This document shows, piece after piece, positions 44,452 through 56,750 of a stretch of DNA of 64,000 bases. The position numbers and the translations under genes were made by a program. How positions within the stretch are numbered: the first letter of the stretch is position 1; each line of letters starts with the position of its first letter. This DNA is from Maniola hyperantus (lineage: Eukaryota; Arthropoda; Insecta; Lepidoptera; Nymphalidae). The notes beneath the pieces are model-generated. The model had not been told where the DNA came from and ran no database searches. It saw only the letters and a list, made by a program, of their open reading frames with translations. The DNA is taken from positions 18,230,219 through 18,294,218 of the forward strand of contig NC_048537.1 in the NCBI RefSeq assembly GCF_902806685.2, written 5' to 3'.

Positions 44452-44501
44452 TTTTGTGACAAAACCGGTATCATTATTATGATACCGGTTTTGTCACAAA
44501 A
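44452..44501. repeat. perfect 23-bp inverted repeat (hairpin)
   Basis: Arms 44452-44474 and 44479-44501 are exact reverse complements around the loop TATT. A partial third arm (AAAACCGGTCAT) follows at once. Confidence 0.93.
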
Positions 44502-44989
44502 CCGGTCATAATAATATTACACAATATTATACATAATATACACAATATTACACAATATTATACATAATATTATATCTATCAGATATAATATTATGTAAGT
44601 TGTAACGCAACCATGCATAAGATATATTATTATTAGGTACATATCTAACAAACATGCCGTACAATACTTGCCTAAAATCTAGTAGGTAGTAAATAACTAA
44701 TCTTATAAATATTGTTTTTTAATTCACTGTTATTATTGACTAGTACTTATCATTAATTCATTCTTAACTCCTATCAAATCAAACTAAAAAAATATGATAA
44801 AACAATTCAATTCAAAAATCAACGCAAGTCGCAAAAATGATCACAATGATATATTTTTTATTTATTTTACGGCCCTGGATAACAGTCTTTTAAGGCCTAT
44901 CACAATCATAGAGTAGGCCACAGCACAGACCAATAACATATGGGCCACCACAGAGTACATTATATATACTGGAATAAGAATGTCATATG

Positions 44990-45540
44990 GAATGTCAGCT
45001 AATCTTTCGTAGTGGCGTCATCTGTTTCTAATTGTAGTAACTATTGTATATAATTTTTTTTTATTTTTTCCGGCCTTGGATACTAGTTTTTTAAGGTCAA
45101 CTATATAGCTATACGTACAACATATTATGCAGGTGTGATTCATATATTATTATTTTTATAGTAACTAGTAAGTGACTTCAAAGAAAAATATGAATCAATA
45201 ATTATTATAATCCCGCTTAGGTACACGTCGCAATATGGCAGAAATTCAGTCTTATTCTTAGTTCGGCCGCATTATTTGGTATTTTATACATTGAAAGAAG
45301 TGCCTACTCTCAGCACTAAAAGTTGAGGTAATAAAATAAAACCTGTAATTTATTATTTAAACTAAATTTTCTTTTTTTTTTACACATGTTTTTTGTACTG
45401 CATCCTCAGTAACTATATTATATTGGTATAAGTGGTAAATTAAAACTACCTGACTATTCATAAATACTTGTAAAAAGTTTACATGAATAAAAAAACATTC
45501 TATTCTATTCTATTGAGCCTCGTGTTGATCATACAATTTA
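44990..45540 (+). repeat. dispersed repeat, copy 2
   Basis: Partner of 28537-28990. A roughly 100-bp segment ending (TTCTA)n at 45490-45515 interrupts it relative to copy 1. Confidence 0.65.
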
Positions 45541-45587
45541 ATTTAAAATGAATTTATAAGTGTTCCCAGCAGTACACTTCTACAAAG

Positions 45588-45841
45588 TGTTGGCAACACA
45601 GAAAATCTGCCATCTGTCACCCGTGAGTGGAGGTGTGACAGCGGGCGGGAGTAAAAATAGGGACGATATAAAAGTAATTAAGCGAGATATAAGTACTAGG
45701 TGATTAATTAAGCTAGATATAAACTAAGTGGATGTGACAAGTGTACCTGAATATAAGACTGTGGACATTGGAACTGCGTTTGATTCATATTAGGGTCATC
45801 CCGAGACTAATAAACCCGGATTGGAGGTTAAGTTGTTTATA
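45588..45841 (+). repeat. 254-bp LTR-like direct repeat, left
   Basis: Same bases as 59940-60193. GATATAAAAG lies at about 45664-45673 and AATAAA at about 45809-45814. Confidence 0.8.
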
Positions 45842-48333
45842 TCAGAAGATTGGATGTGATTCATGCCCAAAATGCGGGTCTATCCTGGAAGATGTTAAAA
45901 GTGCCTGTACAAGACGCATAGCAACATATTTATTAGGTACTTATATCGGAAATTATATGAAGAAACCTACCTGAACGAATAACAAAGTGAATATGAAATA
46001 CATACAAACTGCAATGGTGCTACACTATTACTTTGGGAGTACTTGAGTAGACCTGTGTCGAGTTGGAGGACTTGTCTCCAACGCAACTACTCAAGAGATT
46101 GGTTTGAGGAAAGCACCTTATACTGTCTGGAACAAGCAGAAGTACGTAGGTCGATGGGTCCAATGCATCCATAGGTTGTATTGAAAGCGGTGAATCTGTG
46201 TACTTACCTTCTTACAGTGGATGTTCATTAAAGCATGGGTGAATATTAAGAGTGCCTAATGTAAGATTACTGCATCAAAATACCTAAGTAGGTATTTGAT
46301 AAGTCACAATATTACCAATTGATACTTTCAGAACCAGTAAGTGAAGGCTATAATTATTAATAGTAAGTAGATAGCAGCATTATGACTTATTTGAGAGTTC
46401 AAAGTAAGGGATTATAGTTTTATTCTGACCGCTTTAATGGATTATTATGTAGGGACATACCTAGCCCAAGATTTGATCTATGAAGTTATAAGTAGTATTA
46501 ATTTCAAGACTGGATGCAACGCACCATAGTACTAACACCTTGTATTTTAAAATCGAAATAAGGTAATAAGTGATATGAAATACTTTAAACCAAATAGGCA
46601 CCTACCTATATTAAAGTAGAATCAAGAAAACAATTAGATTATTATGTAGGTAAGTACTTGATACATGAGCTAGTGTAGAAATAAAAAAGTAGAGTTTATT
46701 TGCTAGAATGTGGTACAATTTGGTCTTAAATCTGTTTTGATCTAACACATTCAACCAATAACTGAGTGTGCAAATTATTACCTATAGTACATTATCATAG
46801 CATAATAAAATGTGAAAATTTAGAATGAATAATATCTACTTAACTAATTTATATATAACTTTATCTATCTAGGAAGTAATGTTGACATTTATTCAAGTCT
46901 TAATTTAAATCATTCAACAATCATTTTAAAAAAGAAATATGTACATGTGCTTTAGTTAAAAATAGAAATAATAATCTTACAATAACAACGGTCATATCTA
47001 CATCAATGGGTCAATCAATGGTTTTAGTGCAAAATTTGGGTTATATACAGGGGTCTGATATAATCAAGTAGGTATGTACTTGATACTGGTGTCACTTAAA
47101 TGCAATATTTCCGAGATTATTCAACTGTTACCATTTTTTTCATGTTCGACAACTTTTCTGATGATGTCCACGACCCTGTGACCCCGACTTGACGATGAGG
47201 TCGACGAATGTGAGATGAACAAGTGGTTTTGGCCGGCATCTGTGGTGGAGAAGTGCACATAACCTTCAAGTTGTGATTAGAAGCAGTCATGTACCTGCAT
47301 GGATCGGATAAGAACACAGTAACTCTTGGTGTGAGGCCTGTTATAATGATACAAAAGAAAAAAAGCCATCCCTGCCTGCCTCATTATGATGGAGGGTGTA
47401 ACCTCAAGGTATTGTTATGTAATACAGTAATAAGAAGGTAAGAAACATCTGAATACTACTATGGTTAATTGAAGCAAATCTAGTTTACCTAGTAACTAAA
47501 ATAAAGTCTTAAAACTTTGAATTGAATAGTCTCAATATGAGTAGTTATTCTTGTTTAATTAAATAATTACATACTTAACTATACACATAGTAATATTTTA
47601 GTACAATTTAAGGATAGAATGCCTGAAATATGTGTCAGGTGCATGTGTTTTCATTACCTACCATTTAATGTAAGATTTTTGGATTTGGGTCTATGGTAGG
47701 CATGGTATGGTTATGAGAATGATAGACAGTGATAGGGAGACTAATAGAGTCGATTGCCAGATGCACCCATTTAATACCTATCTACCGACTGAATAGTCTG
47801 TATTATGTACTGACAGACATAGATCAACCCGCAGGCCCTGCATAATCAAATATGATTTGAGTTCTCTACTAAGCTACTACTGGACACAAAGAAAAGATTT
47901 TGGAAAATTCTACCTGGGGTGGATCAGCTAATAAATAATTAATTGGTCCACTAGATAAAGTAGGTAACATTGAACCTATTTTGAATCTGTAGGTTTACTT
48001 ATTCGACCAAATTAGAGTTATTAGATTACTTTGAATACCTAGTAGGTATAGGGTATGAAATATCAGGTTTGAATTAATCTAACTATGTACATACCAGAAA
48101 CAGAAAGACATACAACACTCATGCTCACGAAAGTAGCCATGTGGATGTTGGAATTTTATTTGATTCTTATACCAATAAAATTTATATTAAGTGCTAGTAT
48201 GTACTTTTGTTCCGTTTGCTCACCCTTGTGGAAATTATAAATTACATTGGCTGCAACTACCATTTAAGGAGAGGTGAGGTTATGAAAGGAAAATGAATTG
48301 AATCATTATTATATTAACCTAAAGTGAATTTAA
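45842..48333. other. internal non-coding DNA of the candidate LTR element
   Basis: AT-rich, with many TAGGTACCTA-like words. A 77-codon frame at 45741-45974 contains CDSCPKCGSILEDV but matches nothing I recognise. No RNA gene seen. Confidence 0.45.
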
Positions 48334-49374
48334 CTGATCAGCAGGGCTATGCTGTATCTTTGAAAGTTTTCGTTAGACATTGAGTCCAGTTGGAAATCCA
48401 TGAAATTTAGGTCACGTGATTTTCTATTCAGTATCGAATGCGTGGCTAACTAATTACGAATATCTAACATTTGGCAGTTGGCCAACATTAACATACTAGC
48501 GTATTTTATCGACTTTATATGGCTAAATTAAATATCTCTGCCTGACAGGAAGCGTAGTAGAAATGTAAGACTTTTTAATTTGTACGACTTATACTAGTTT
48601 TCAATTATTATCTATGGACATTTGACATTGACATTACGAGTTACGACCTAAATGTTTGTTTTGATAAACAAACTTATTTTAATTTTTAGCTGGTGTTTTC
48701 TTAATTCGATCTACAGTTTTGTTTTGAAAAGTAAGTGAAAAACATATTAATGTAGAATAACTATGACTATACTGTAGAATACCGGTATTCGTGAGTGATT
48801 TTGTTGTGTACAGTAGCATAATACCTAGTTAATATTAGTTCTTCAGCATAGAACTTGAATGTGAGTCATGAATTGCCCTTTTTAACTGACTTCTTGCCTT
48901 TATAGATGGCTACATACAACTAGAAGGGTGTCGGTCCGACAGTTCGAACTCTTAGTAGAGTTCGCAGACCCAACGCGACTTGTCCATACGCGCTTGAGGG
49001 CCGCTGGAGAACCGCTGTACGACAAACCTGGCAAACCTGGCTAATCGCTGTTGGAAGTGTGTCCAAAGACCAAAACTGCCGAACATTGGCAAAGAGTGAG
49101 TTATTTTTACCTATTAGTATTTAAAAAACATGCTAGTCATTTCATAGGTACATTGTAATACTGGATGTCATACTTACATCGCATGCTGCAGTTTATGTTA
49201 TGTCACCTTACCATTTTAACATAAGATCCAAAAATTAACCACAAGTAACCGGTCTATTGTGAAATATAAATTTTTTGAATATCAATATCAATGTACGGGT
49301 TGTGTGTGAATTTGATGCACACATGCAGATAAGCATAAGCTAATTAATCTTTGATATAAATATATGAAAAAAAA

Positions 49375-49557
49375 GCTGACTGATCTATCAATGCTCAGCT
49401 TAAACTACTGGACGGATTGGGCTGAAATTTGGCATGCAGATGGCTAGTGTGATGTAGACATCCGCTAAGATTTTGGAAAATTCAATCCCTAGGGGGGTGA
49501 ACTAGGGGTTTATAATTTGTGTAGTCCACGCGGACGAAGTCGCAGGCATAAGCTAGT
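49375..49557 (+). mobile_element. LEP1-like Helitron
   Basis: Ends CACGCGGACGAAGTCGCAGG, then CATAAGCTAG before T, with the usual internal TGGACGGATTGGGCTGAAAT text. Inserted between exon-like blocks 1 and 2 of the Myb/SANT relic. Confidence 0.8.
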
Positions 49558-49879
49558 TAATTATAAAAACTGACTAGTTTTATTATTTTCAGGACGTACT
49601 TAATGCTCGAGACCAAGAACAAGAAGTTTAAAAGACAAAGTAAGTATTTAATTTATCATCATACATCCCTTCATATAGATAGTACCTTCATTACTTCTGA
49701 GTAAGATTCTCAGTGTGAGATGACCTTGGCCAAGTGTTGATTGGTAGACTTCACACACCACAGAGAACATTATGGAGACATGGCATACAGGTTTAGTTTC
49801 CTTAAGTTAGTAAAAACAAACAACTTTTACTTTTAACAAGTTTATAATATTAATAATTTTTTTACTTTATTAAATCCTT

Positions 49880-50072
49880 ACTTAATATAAACATAAAAGC
49901 GCCTGTCAGTCTGTCTGCTAGCTGTTCACTGCCCACCCGTTTAACTGATTTTAACTAAATTTTATACAGAGGTAGTTTGTGGCTACTTTTGGCCTCGGAA
50001 AATAAGAGTTCCAACAGGATTTTAAAAGTCTAAATCCAAGTGGACAAAGTAGCAGGCTTCATCTTGTTGTCA
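49880..50072 (+). mobile_element. degenerate Helitron copy
   Basis: Retains GTCTGTCTGCTAGCTGTTCA, CCTCGGAAAATAAGAGTTCC and an eroded GGACAAAGTAGCAGGCTTCA 3' region. Confidence 0.6.
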
Positions 50073-51024
50073 TATTATACTTACATTATATATTTTTTTA
50101 CTTTTGCGATTGCAAAATCTCATGTTACATAAAGTTCACCATTTTCATTTCAGTTCAGCAGGATGTGCACATGCCCAGCTGAGCATACCAGTTGGAGACA
50201 TGGCGGCTAGCCATCGAGGAGCGGCATGCGGCGGCTCTCAATAGAATTGCTAACTGCAAGCAAACTGCAGCTCTAGTCTAGAGCAGCAAACTGAAGCTCT
50301 ACAATAAGTGGCTGATGGGATGGGGTACCTATCCCAAATCAAAGACTTAATGCGTGTAGACTTTAGATTTGGAATTCAATCGGCATTTGTTTAGAAATCA
50401 AACCTGGGACTTCAGTTAAAGCAATTAGCATTTGCTTAAGAATCGAACCTGGGGCTTAAGGTCACAATTTACTCCTTGTTTAACTGGTACGGGTGGTGCC
50501 TTCTATTATACCATAAGGTTATATATTACATTATCCTATTACATACTTATGACTTATTAAATACTGTTACCTATGTCAAAATTTATAACTATAAATTATC
50601 AAAGTTAGAATATTAATTATTGTTATGATTGTTACTAGATTTTTTTTTAATAATAAAATTTAATTGTTTATTTCTTGCTTTTTGAATAATAAAACACTCC
50701 TTAATAATAGGGTTGTATTCAAGAAATGACAAATTTGTTTTTGTACAATAAAAAATTATTTTTAGGGTTCAGTACTCAAAAGATAAAAACGGAGCTCTAT
50801 TGATGTCATTCTGCTATCTGTCTGCACGTCCGTTTGTCCGTCCGCATATTACAAACCTGAACTTTTGGTATTTGGTGTTGAACATTATAAAACTATTAAC
50901 TAAATCGAATATTGAATTTGAAATTCAATTAAATTATTTACCAGGGGTTTACACATATGAAATGCGGCATGGAATTTTTCCATACCCTAGCATGTGTGGT
51001 ATCATTGTCTAGAACTCACTGAGT

Positions 51025-51225
51025 AGACTACAAATATATTATAAAAATCCTGTGGGAACTCTGATTTTCCAGGATATAAAGTAGCCTATGTCCTTCCCAG
51101 GGATGTAAAGCTATCTATCTCTGTACCAAATTACGTCAAAATCGATTGAGCAGATGGGTCGTGAAAAGCTAGCAAACAGACAGACAGACAGACACATTCG
51201 CATTAATAATGTTAATATGGATTAA
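51025..51225 (-). mobile_element. Helitron fragment, inverted
   Basis: Contains ATCCTGTGGGAACTCTGATT, TTCCAGG and AAAGCTAGCAAACAGACAGA, followed by a TATTAATATGGAT-type 5' end. Confidence 0.65.
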
Positions 51226-51974
51226 TTTTTTATCTTACAAAATAAAGAAATGCAGCACCATCAAAGTTATCAGTTTAAGGATGAGATCTATAGAGCGCAC
51301 GTTGACTTTGCTCAGACTTAAGACACTGTTAAAACGAGGCAGCGCTATATCGCTAGCATATATCTGTCTAACTTGAGTCTACATAGTCAAAGTACGCACT
51401 ATAGATTTGAGCCTTAGACCATTTTTGTGGCAGCGTCTATCTCTAAAACCAAACAAAAGTTAGGAATGTGAAATTTTGGTATATTATATACTGAATTTAA
51501 ACAGCAAAGATAGTAGACATCATATACAGTTAAGAATTATTAATTCTATTAGGCCTTCTATGGCAGAGTCTACTATGTTGGTTACTCTGCTTCTTCAAAA
51601 GATCTCCTTGATTCCGATTTGATCACATAGAGACACTGAGAGTTAAAGCATTACTTTTGCTGAACTATGTTGGTTACTCTGATCTTCATCCCTGAAATAA
51701 TCAATATATTATATACCTGAAAAAAGCTTCCATGCTAATATATAATGACAACTTCTGTACATAGGGTGTGCCATAGAATAATGGATATTTTTATCAATAA
51801 TAATAAACTTATACATATAAAAAGACTAAGTCCTAGGACACACTAAACCACTGGGTTAGGTTCCTTTTATCATGTAGGTACACAGATTTTTGGAAACTCC
51901 ACCCCTCGCTGATTTTTAAAATTCTACTCGCGCGAAGCCGGGGCGGGTCAGCTGCTATAGTAGGAACATACTGG

Positions 51975-52268
51975 AAGTATTTGATAGCTTATTGGTTAAG
52001 ACGTCTGCCTCCTACTCAGGAGGTCGGGGATTCGATTCTGGGCACACACCTAAACCTTTCAGAGTTATGTGCTTTTTAAGCAATTAAATATCACTTGCTT
52101 TAATGGTGAAGGAAAACATCGTGAGGAAACCTGCATGCCTGAGAGTTCTCCATATCCGCACATGGCCAGCGTGGTAGACTATGGGCAAACCCTTCTCACT
52201 CTGAGAGGAGACCCGTGGTCTGTAGTGAGCCGGCGCGGCGATGGGTTGATCATGATGATGATGATGTA
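51975..52268 (+). mobile_element. tRNA-derived SINE with (GAT)n tail
   Basis: A box TTGGTTAAGACGTCTGCCTC, B box GGGATTCGATTCTGG, body GGAAAACATCGTGAGGAAAC and a tail of ATGATG repeats. Same family as 62567-62896. Confidence 0.88.
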
Positions 52269-52794
52269 ATAGATTAATGTGCCACGAGCTAAGGACACCT
52301 GTGACATACGTACAAACTAACTGACAGACAGACCGATAGCAGAATGACATTAATAAAGCTCCATTCTTAGCTGTAGCTTCCAGTAGCTTTAGCTGTGCGA
52401 TGATACAGCTAAGCAGTTAGTCAGTCAGCTTTTCTTTTTATATATAATTAGAAGATAATATGCTAATTAGTTTCATGTTATTAACTTACTTTTGCATAAT
52501 TATTTTCCTTTCCCTTTGGGATGCAGAAAACTAAGTAGTTAGTGAGTACTTCCCAAGCATTGAGGTTTGAGTGCATCGGTTACCTCAGACTTCGGCTAAA
52601 GGTGGGTTGGGACATTTTATTTAAAATAGATGCCCCCATTGGGCGCTGGTATGTTCCCGTTGCATAAACATGCAGAGCTGCCAGGATCTACAACAAATAT
52701 TAGTAAATTTTCATGTTAAATTATTAATTTCAATATTTTCCTAACTCCTCAATATACTAAATTGCAGAATTTTATTTTTATTTGTTACTAGATG

Positions 52795-52955
52795 GTGGAT
52801 TTAGGTTTTTAACTAATCCCGTGGGAACTCTTTGATGTTCCGAGATAAAGAGTAGCCTATGTTCTTCCCCGGGATGTGCAAGCTAACTCTGTAGGTACCA
52901 AATTTCATCAAAATCAATCATCTAATCAATATTAGTATGGAAGTATGGATTTTGT
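52795..52955 (-). mobile_element. Helitron fragment, inverted
   Basis: ATCCCGTGGGAACTCTTTGA, GAGTAGCCTATGTTCTTCCC and AATATTAGTATGGA in the order expected for a reversed LEP1-like element. Confidence 0.6.
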
Positions 52956-53349
52956 ACCCCAGAAAGTTGTAACAATAAAGAGAAAAAAACAGTAAAAGTG
53001 GACAGGGAAGCGCTTATTTCTATTAGAGATTTTGACCAGTGACTCTTGGCAGTGTGAGAGGTTGTAAACAGAGTAGAATAGGTACAACAAAAAGTACCTA
53101 TTCTAAGTAGGTAGGTAAAGGTAAGTAATTTTCTGTTTTGTTGGTTGTTATGAATGTGATAGCCGATAGGTTCTTAATTGAAGGCAAAAGCTAATCATTG
53201 TCTTACTTTAAAAGATCATAAGTAAGTATATTAAATAAATACTTACCTACTAATTATTTAGTAGGTAAGTACCTACCTACTTAGTACTTACCTATTTATT
53301 AAGCTATGACATGGTTTTGACTAGGACTAGAGTTAAGTACCTAGTACAT

Positions 53350-53500
53350 GAGACTTACTTTTAGTTCATTGCGAACAGCTGTCGAACGGCTTGGAGGTAA
53401 GGCTTGAGTTCTTCCAATAATTGCTCAGACAAAAGTTCACAATGAACTCTTCTCTGGCAGCTCCATTGTGTCATATCGCGCAGCCTGCGCCTGTGTATCT
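53350..53500 (-). pseudogene. HARBI1-like transposase N-terminal remnant
   Basis: The minus strand encodes RRRLRDM, then LSEQLLEELKPYLQAV and, after one frame change, RSTAVRNELKV, text typical of the helical region before the catalytic domain of HARBI1/PIF transposases. The frame change and the absence of recognisable DDE motifs in the following 2.5 kb mark it as dead. Confidence 0.5.
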
Positions 53501-54179
53501 GTAGCGCGTTTTGTAATTTGCTGGCGCTGCTTCTCGTCTTGCCCCATCAAAACTTCACGACCCATATTTTAATTAGATACCTAGGTATTATCTACAACAT
53601 TAACATAACCACAAAATATAAATAATAATTGAACTCACAACACTAAATTATCATATTTATTACCTATTTACTACTAATAGGTACCTAAGTATTACTTTTT
53701 TAATAGGTACCTATTTACTAATAATTTTTATCAATTACTTATTAACAAAAAACGGGCTGAATTGAGTCGTTTTGAAATTAATAATCCTTCGAAATTAAAA
53801 CATCTCTACATTCGTTGAGATTGCTAAAAAATTATTACCTCTATAAAACGGACGGATTATAGTGGAGAGTCGCAAAACACTGGTCCCGACTAGTTGTTAA
53901 AACGATCGTTGCCACCTAATAAAGTTTCCAATTACAAACTGTCATTTTTGCTTAGTGAATAGAGTTTTAAAAACTATCGATACGAAAACATACGTGAAAA
54001 AGCTGTTTCCGGTTTCTATTCCATCCCATTAATAGCTATGATCGAGAGTCATTGTCTATGACGTCATCTTGGTTAAAAACTGACGTTAGCGAATAGAAAA
54101 TTTGAGTTTGACATTTAATTATTAGAAATTTTCACGAAATTAGTGTGCCACTGAGATACAGCATAACCCTGCAGATCAG

Positions 54180-55472
54180 ATGAAAATAAATAAATGGAAT
54201 TGAATTAAAATATTTATTTATCAGCATAACAGTGGTTCTTTCAAATGTTCTTAGAGTTTTATAATTAAAAAGGTAAAATTATATGAGCTATCACATTCAT
54301 ATAAAGTCACTAGTAGCTGACATCCTCTTATACTAATAGATGACATGCATTCGTGATTTTTAGAATTCGGAAAATAAAAATAATAATAAAATAAAAATAC
54401 GTTTCCACTTCTCATGCTCGTAAGGTTCTATTTTACGCTGGCTATAAGAGGACTAAAGTGCGTTTCATGCTGTTATGCACAAGGTATTTATAGGTAAACA
54501 ACAGTCTCTCTGAATGACATATGGATGAGAAAGAATGTATGTAATTTCTATGGTGCCAGTGAACTTTTGCACTTGTATTGAGGTTGCGACCTATACCTAC
54601 AAACTCATTACAGCACCCTCATTTAATCCCTACTCTTTTCAATCAATCTATAGATATGTACTTATAGTAATATTACTTATTGTTACATTTCCTCGCAATC
54701 GAAGTGAAAAGCAGTGTTTATAACTCGGCTCAAGTGGCTTGTTTGGTGCCCTTGTTGTACAATCTGCTATCATAAATCAAAGCCTTTAGGTACTTACTAC
54801 TTCGGAAAAACACGCACTGAACAACAGGTTAACTACCAAGTACATCATATTTACTGTTGTTATTATTGGATTGGCTTACCAACTTAATAGATGATACTAT
54901 CTGCTGTAATAATAGAAATTAGAAAGAAATACTAAGTTACGAAGTTCAATTTTTATGTACGAGTAAAGGAAACTTTGAAACATGTGTCTCTAATGACAAA
55001 AGAGAGTTACGAAGGTGTTATTAAATGAAGTGGCAATGACTGTGGCAATGTTATGTATTACAGGGTCTGGATTGTTGTATTTCTTTATATAGCCTACTAA
55101 CACATATTTTTATCATATCGTTGTTTCTCGGGTATAAATAATGCACGAATAATTCGATCTCTGACTTAGGTTTAGATCTGAAATAAGAAATGAAATTGTC
55201 AGTATATAGAGAAGTGTAAATCTTAACCTTGCAAGCCCCATCGGATAAATAGTGGAGAAACGGATTCCCTACTTTTACTGCCCAAATTTTGACTAGCTAT
55301 TTGACTTTGGAAAAAGGAGCTTATGAGATGCATATTTTTACTAAATAAATAAATTATTAATATAATTATTATAAACAAAAGACGGATTGCTCTCTTGTGT
55401 GTGTGCCCTTAAATTATATTAAAATTTCAAACGAGTTGCACAATTATTATCACTTGCAGACATTACACGTAG
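54180..55472. other. internal non-coding DNA of the candidate LTR element
   Basis: No supported gene. Short open frames (for example 54535-54723) lack recognisable domains. Confidence 0.45.
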
Positions 55473-55616
55473 GGCGATTGTCTAAAACCTGCATCAATCA
55501 TTATTGTTCTGATTGGCTGAATTTGTGCGATTCTTATTGCAACAATGCATTGTGGCCAATAGTGAGCGAGCATTAACCAATCAGAGATGATTGCGATCGT
55601 GACATTGTAGCTGTCA
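55473..55616. mobile_element. MITE-like repeat, copy 2
   Basis: Nearly identical to 28350-28512, lacking 12 bp after TCATTATT. Confidence 0.7.
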
Positions 55617-56018
55617 AACAACCGCGGTAGAGCCCACGGTGAACTAAAGATGTTTACTACTGTAGATACTCCACAAATAGTTGAGAATATCGATTTGAGT
55701 ATTGAGTTCAGTAGTCTCGATAACTAGTCTTTCAAATCATTAATCAAATTACTAAAAGCCATAAAGCAAATTAAGAAGAAGATTAATCAAATGAGGTATT
55801 AAGGGAGCAAACACTTAGCGGGTTTGCCATAACCGTTGACACTATAACATTCATTCTATTGACTGTACACAAATAATCGCTTCTGGTGGCTGTCTTGAGG
55901 AAGCGAATTTAAAAAAAAAATGGTGTTTAATATTGTTATGATATAACGTGTCATTGTTATGAATGTGATTATTATTTTTAGACTCTAAACAAACTGACAA
56001 CCAGTGAATGAGAGAAAA

Positions 56019-56750
56019 GGATACCGACTTATGTATGGACTGAGTCCTGGTGTGATAAGCGGTGATCCCTGAGAATATTAGAAACGAATACCGACTTATG
56101 TATGGACTTACTCCTGGTGCGATAAGCGGTGATTCCTGAGAATATCTGAAAAGAATACCGACTTATGTATGGACTTATTCCTAGTGTGATAAGCGGTGAT
56201 TCTTGAGAGTATTTTATGATAACCTAAGGAGCAAATAAGAGAGAAGAATACCGACTTATGTATGGACTTATTCCTGGTGTGATAAGCGGTGATTCTTGAG
56301 AGTATTTTATGGTAACCTAACAAGCAAATAAGGGAAATGAATACCGACTTATGTATGGACTTATTCCTGGTGCGATAAGCGGTGATTCCTGAGAATAGTT
56401 GAAAAGAATACCGACTTATGTATGGATTTATTCCTGGTGTGATAAACGGTGATTCTTGAGAGTATTTTATGATAACCTAACGAGCAAATAAGAGAGAAGA
56501 ATACCGACTTATGTATGGACTTATTCCTGGTGAGATAAGCGGTGATTCTTGAGAATATTTTATGATAACCCAACAAGCAAATAAGGGAAACGAATACCGA
56601 CTTATGTATGGACTTATTCCTGGTGTGATAAGCGGTGATTCCTGAGAATATTTTATGATGAACCAAGTGGCAAATGGGAGAAAAGAATACCGACTTATGT
56701 ATGGACTTACTCCTGGTGTGATAAGCGGTAATTGCTGAGAATAGTTTATG
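56019..56750. repeat. minisatellite with two unit lengths (about 67 and 92 bp)
   Basis: Nine copies of ATACCGACTTATGTATGGAC recur at spacings of about 66-68 or 91-96 bp. Short units lack the TTTTATGATAACCTAA...GCAAATAAG segment present in long ones. Minus-strand frames across it are by-products. Confidence 0.9.

Larger units (their letters stand above)
48906..50281 (+). pseudogene. Myb/SANT-like (zeste-type) gene relic, spliced
   Basis: Three exon-like blocks with splice sites: 48906-49095 (donor GTGAGT), 49593-49639 (TTTTCAG acceptor, GTAAGT donor) and 50154 to a stop at 50281. They read VRQFELLVEF (typical start of this DNA-binding domain), TKTAEHWQR, TYLMLETKNKKFKRQ and a C-terminal WRLAIEERHAAALNRIA. 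These are the expected pieces in order, but internal stops and a 1-base frame conflict at the first junction show decay. In Harbinger transposons a Myb-like protein helps the transposase reach the nucleus and the ends. It could instead be a captured host zeste-like gene. Confidence 0.6.
48342..54171. mobile_element. degenerate PIF/Harbinger-like transposon, 5.8 kb
   Basis: The ends are inverted over about 18 bp (CAGGG(C/T)TATGCTGTATCT) and flanked by CAG on both sides, a 3-bp duplication in the CWG pattern known for some Harbinger elements. The flanks also agree at 7 of 8 bases (CTGATCAG, CAGATCAG), so a hAT-type 8-bp duplication was considered. The contents decide: a spliced Myb/SANT-like pseudogene on plus and a HARBI1-type transposase remnant on minus, the two-gene layout of autonomous Harbingers. 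Helitrons and a SINE have since inserted. Confidence 0.6.

Noticed and set aside
48334..54179. hAT transposon with an 8-bp duplication
   Set aside because: The 8-bp flanks differ at one base and no hAT transposase is seen. HARBI1-like and Myb/SANT text and the CAG flanks favour Harbinger, though hAT is not fully excluded.
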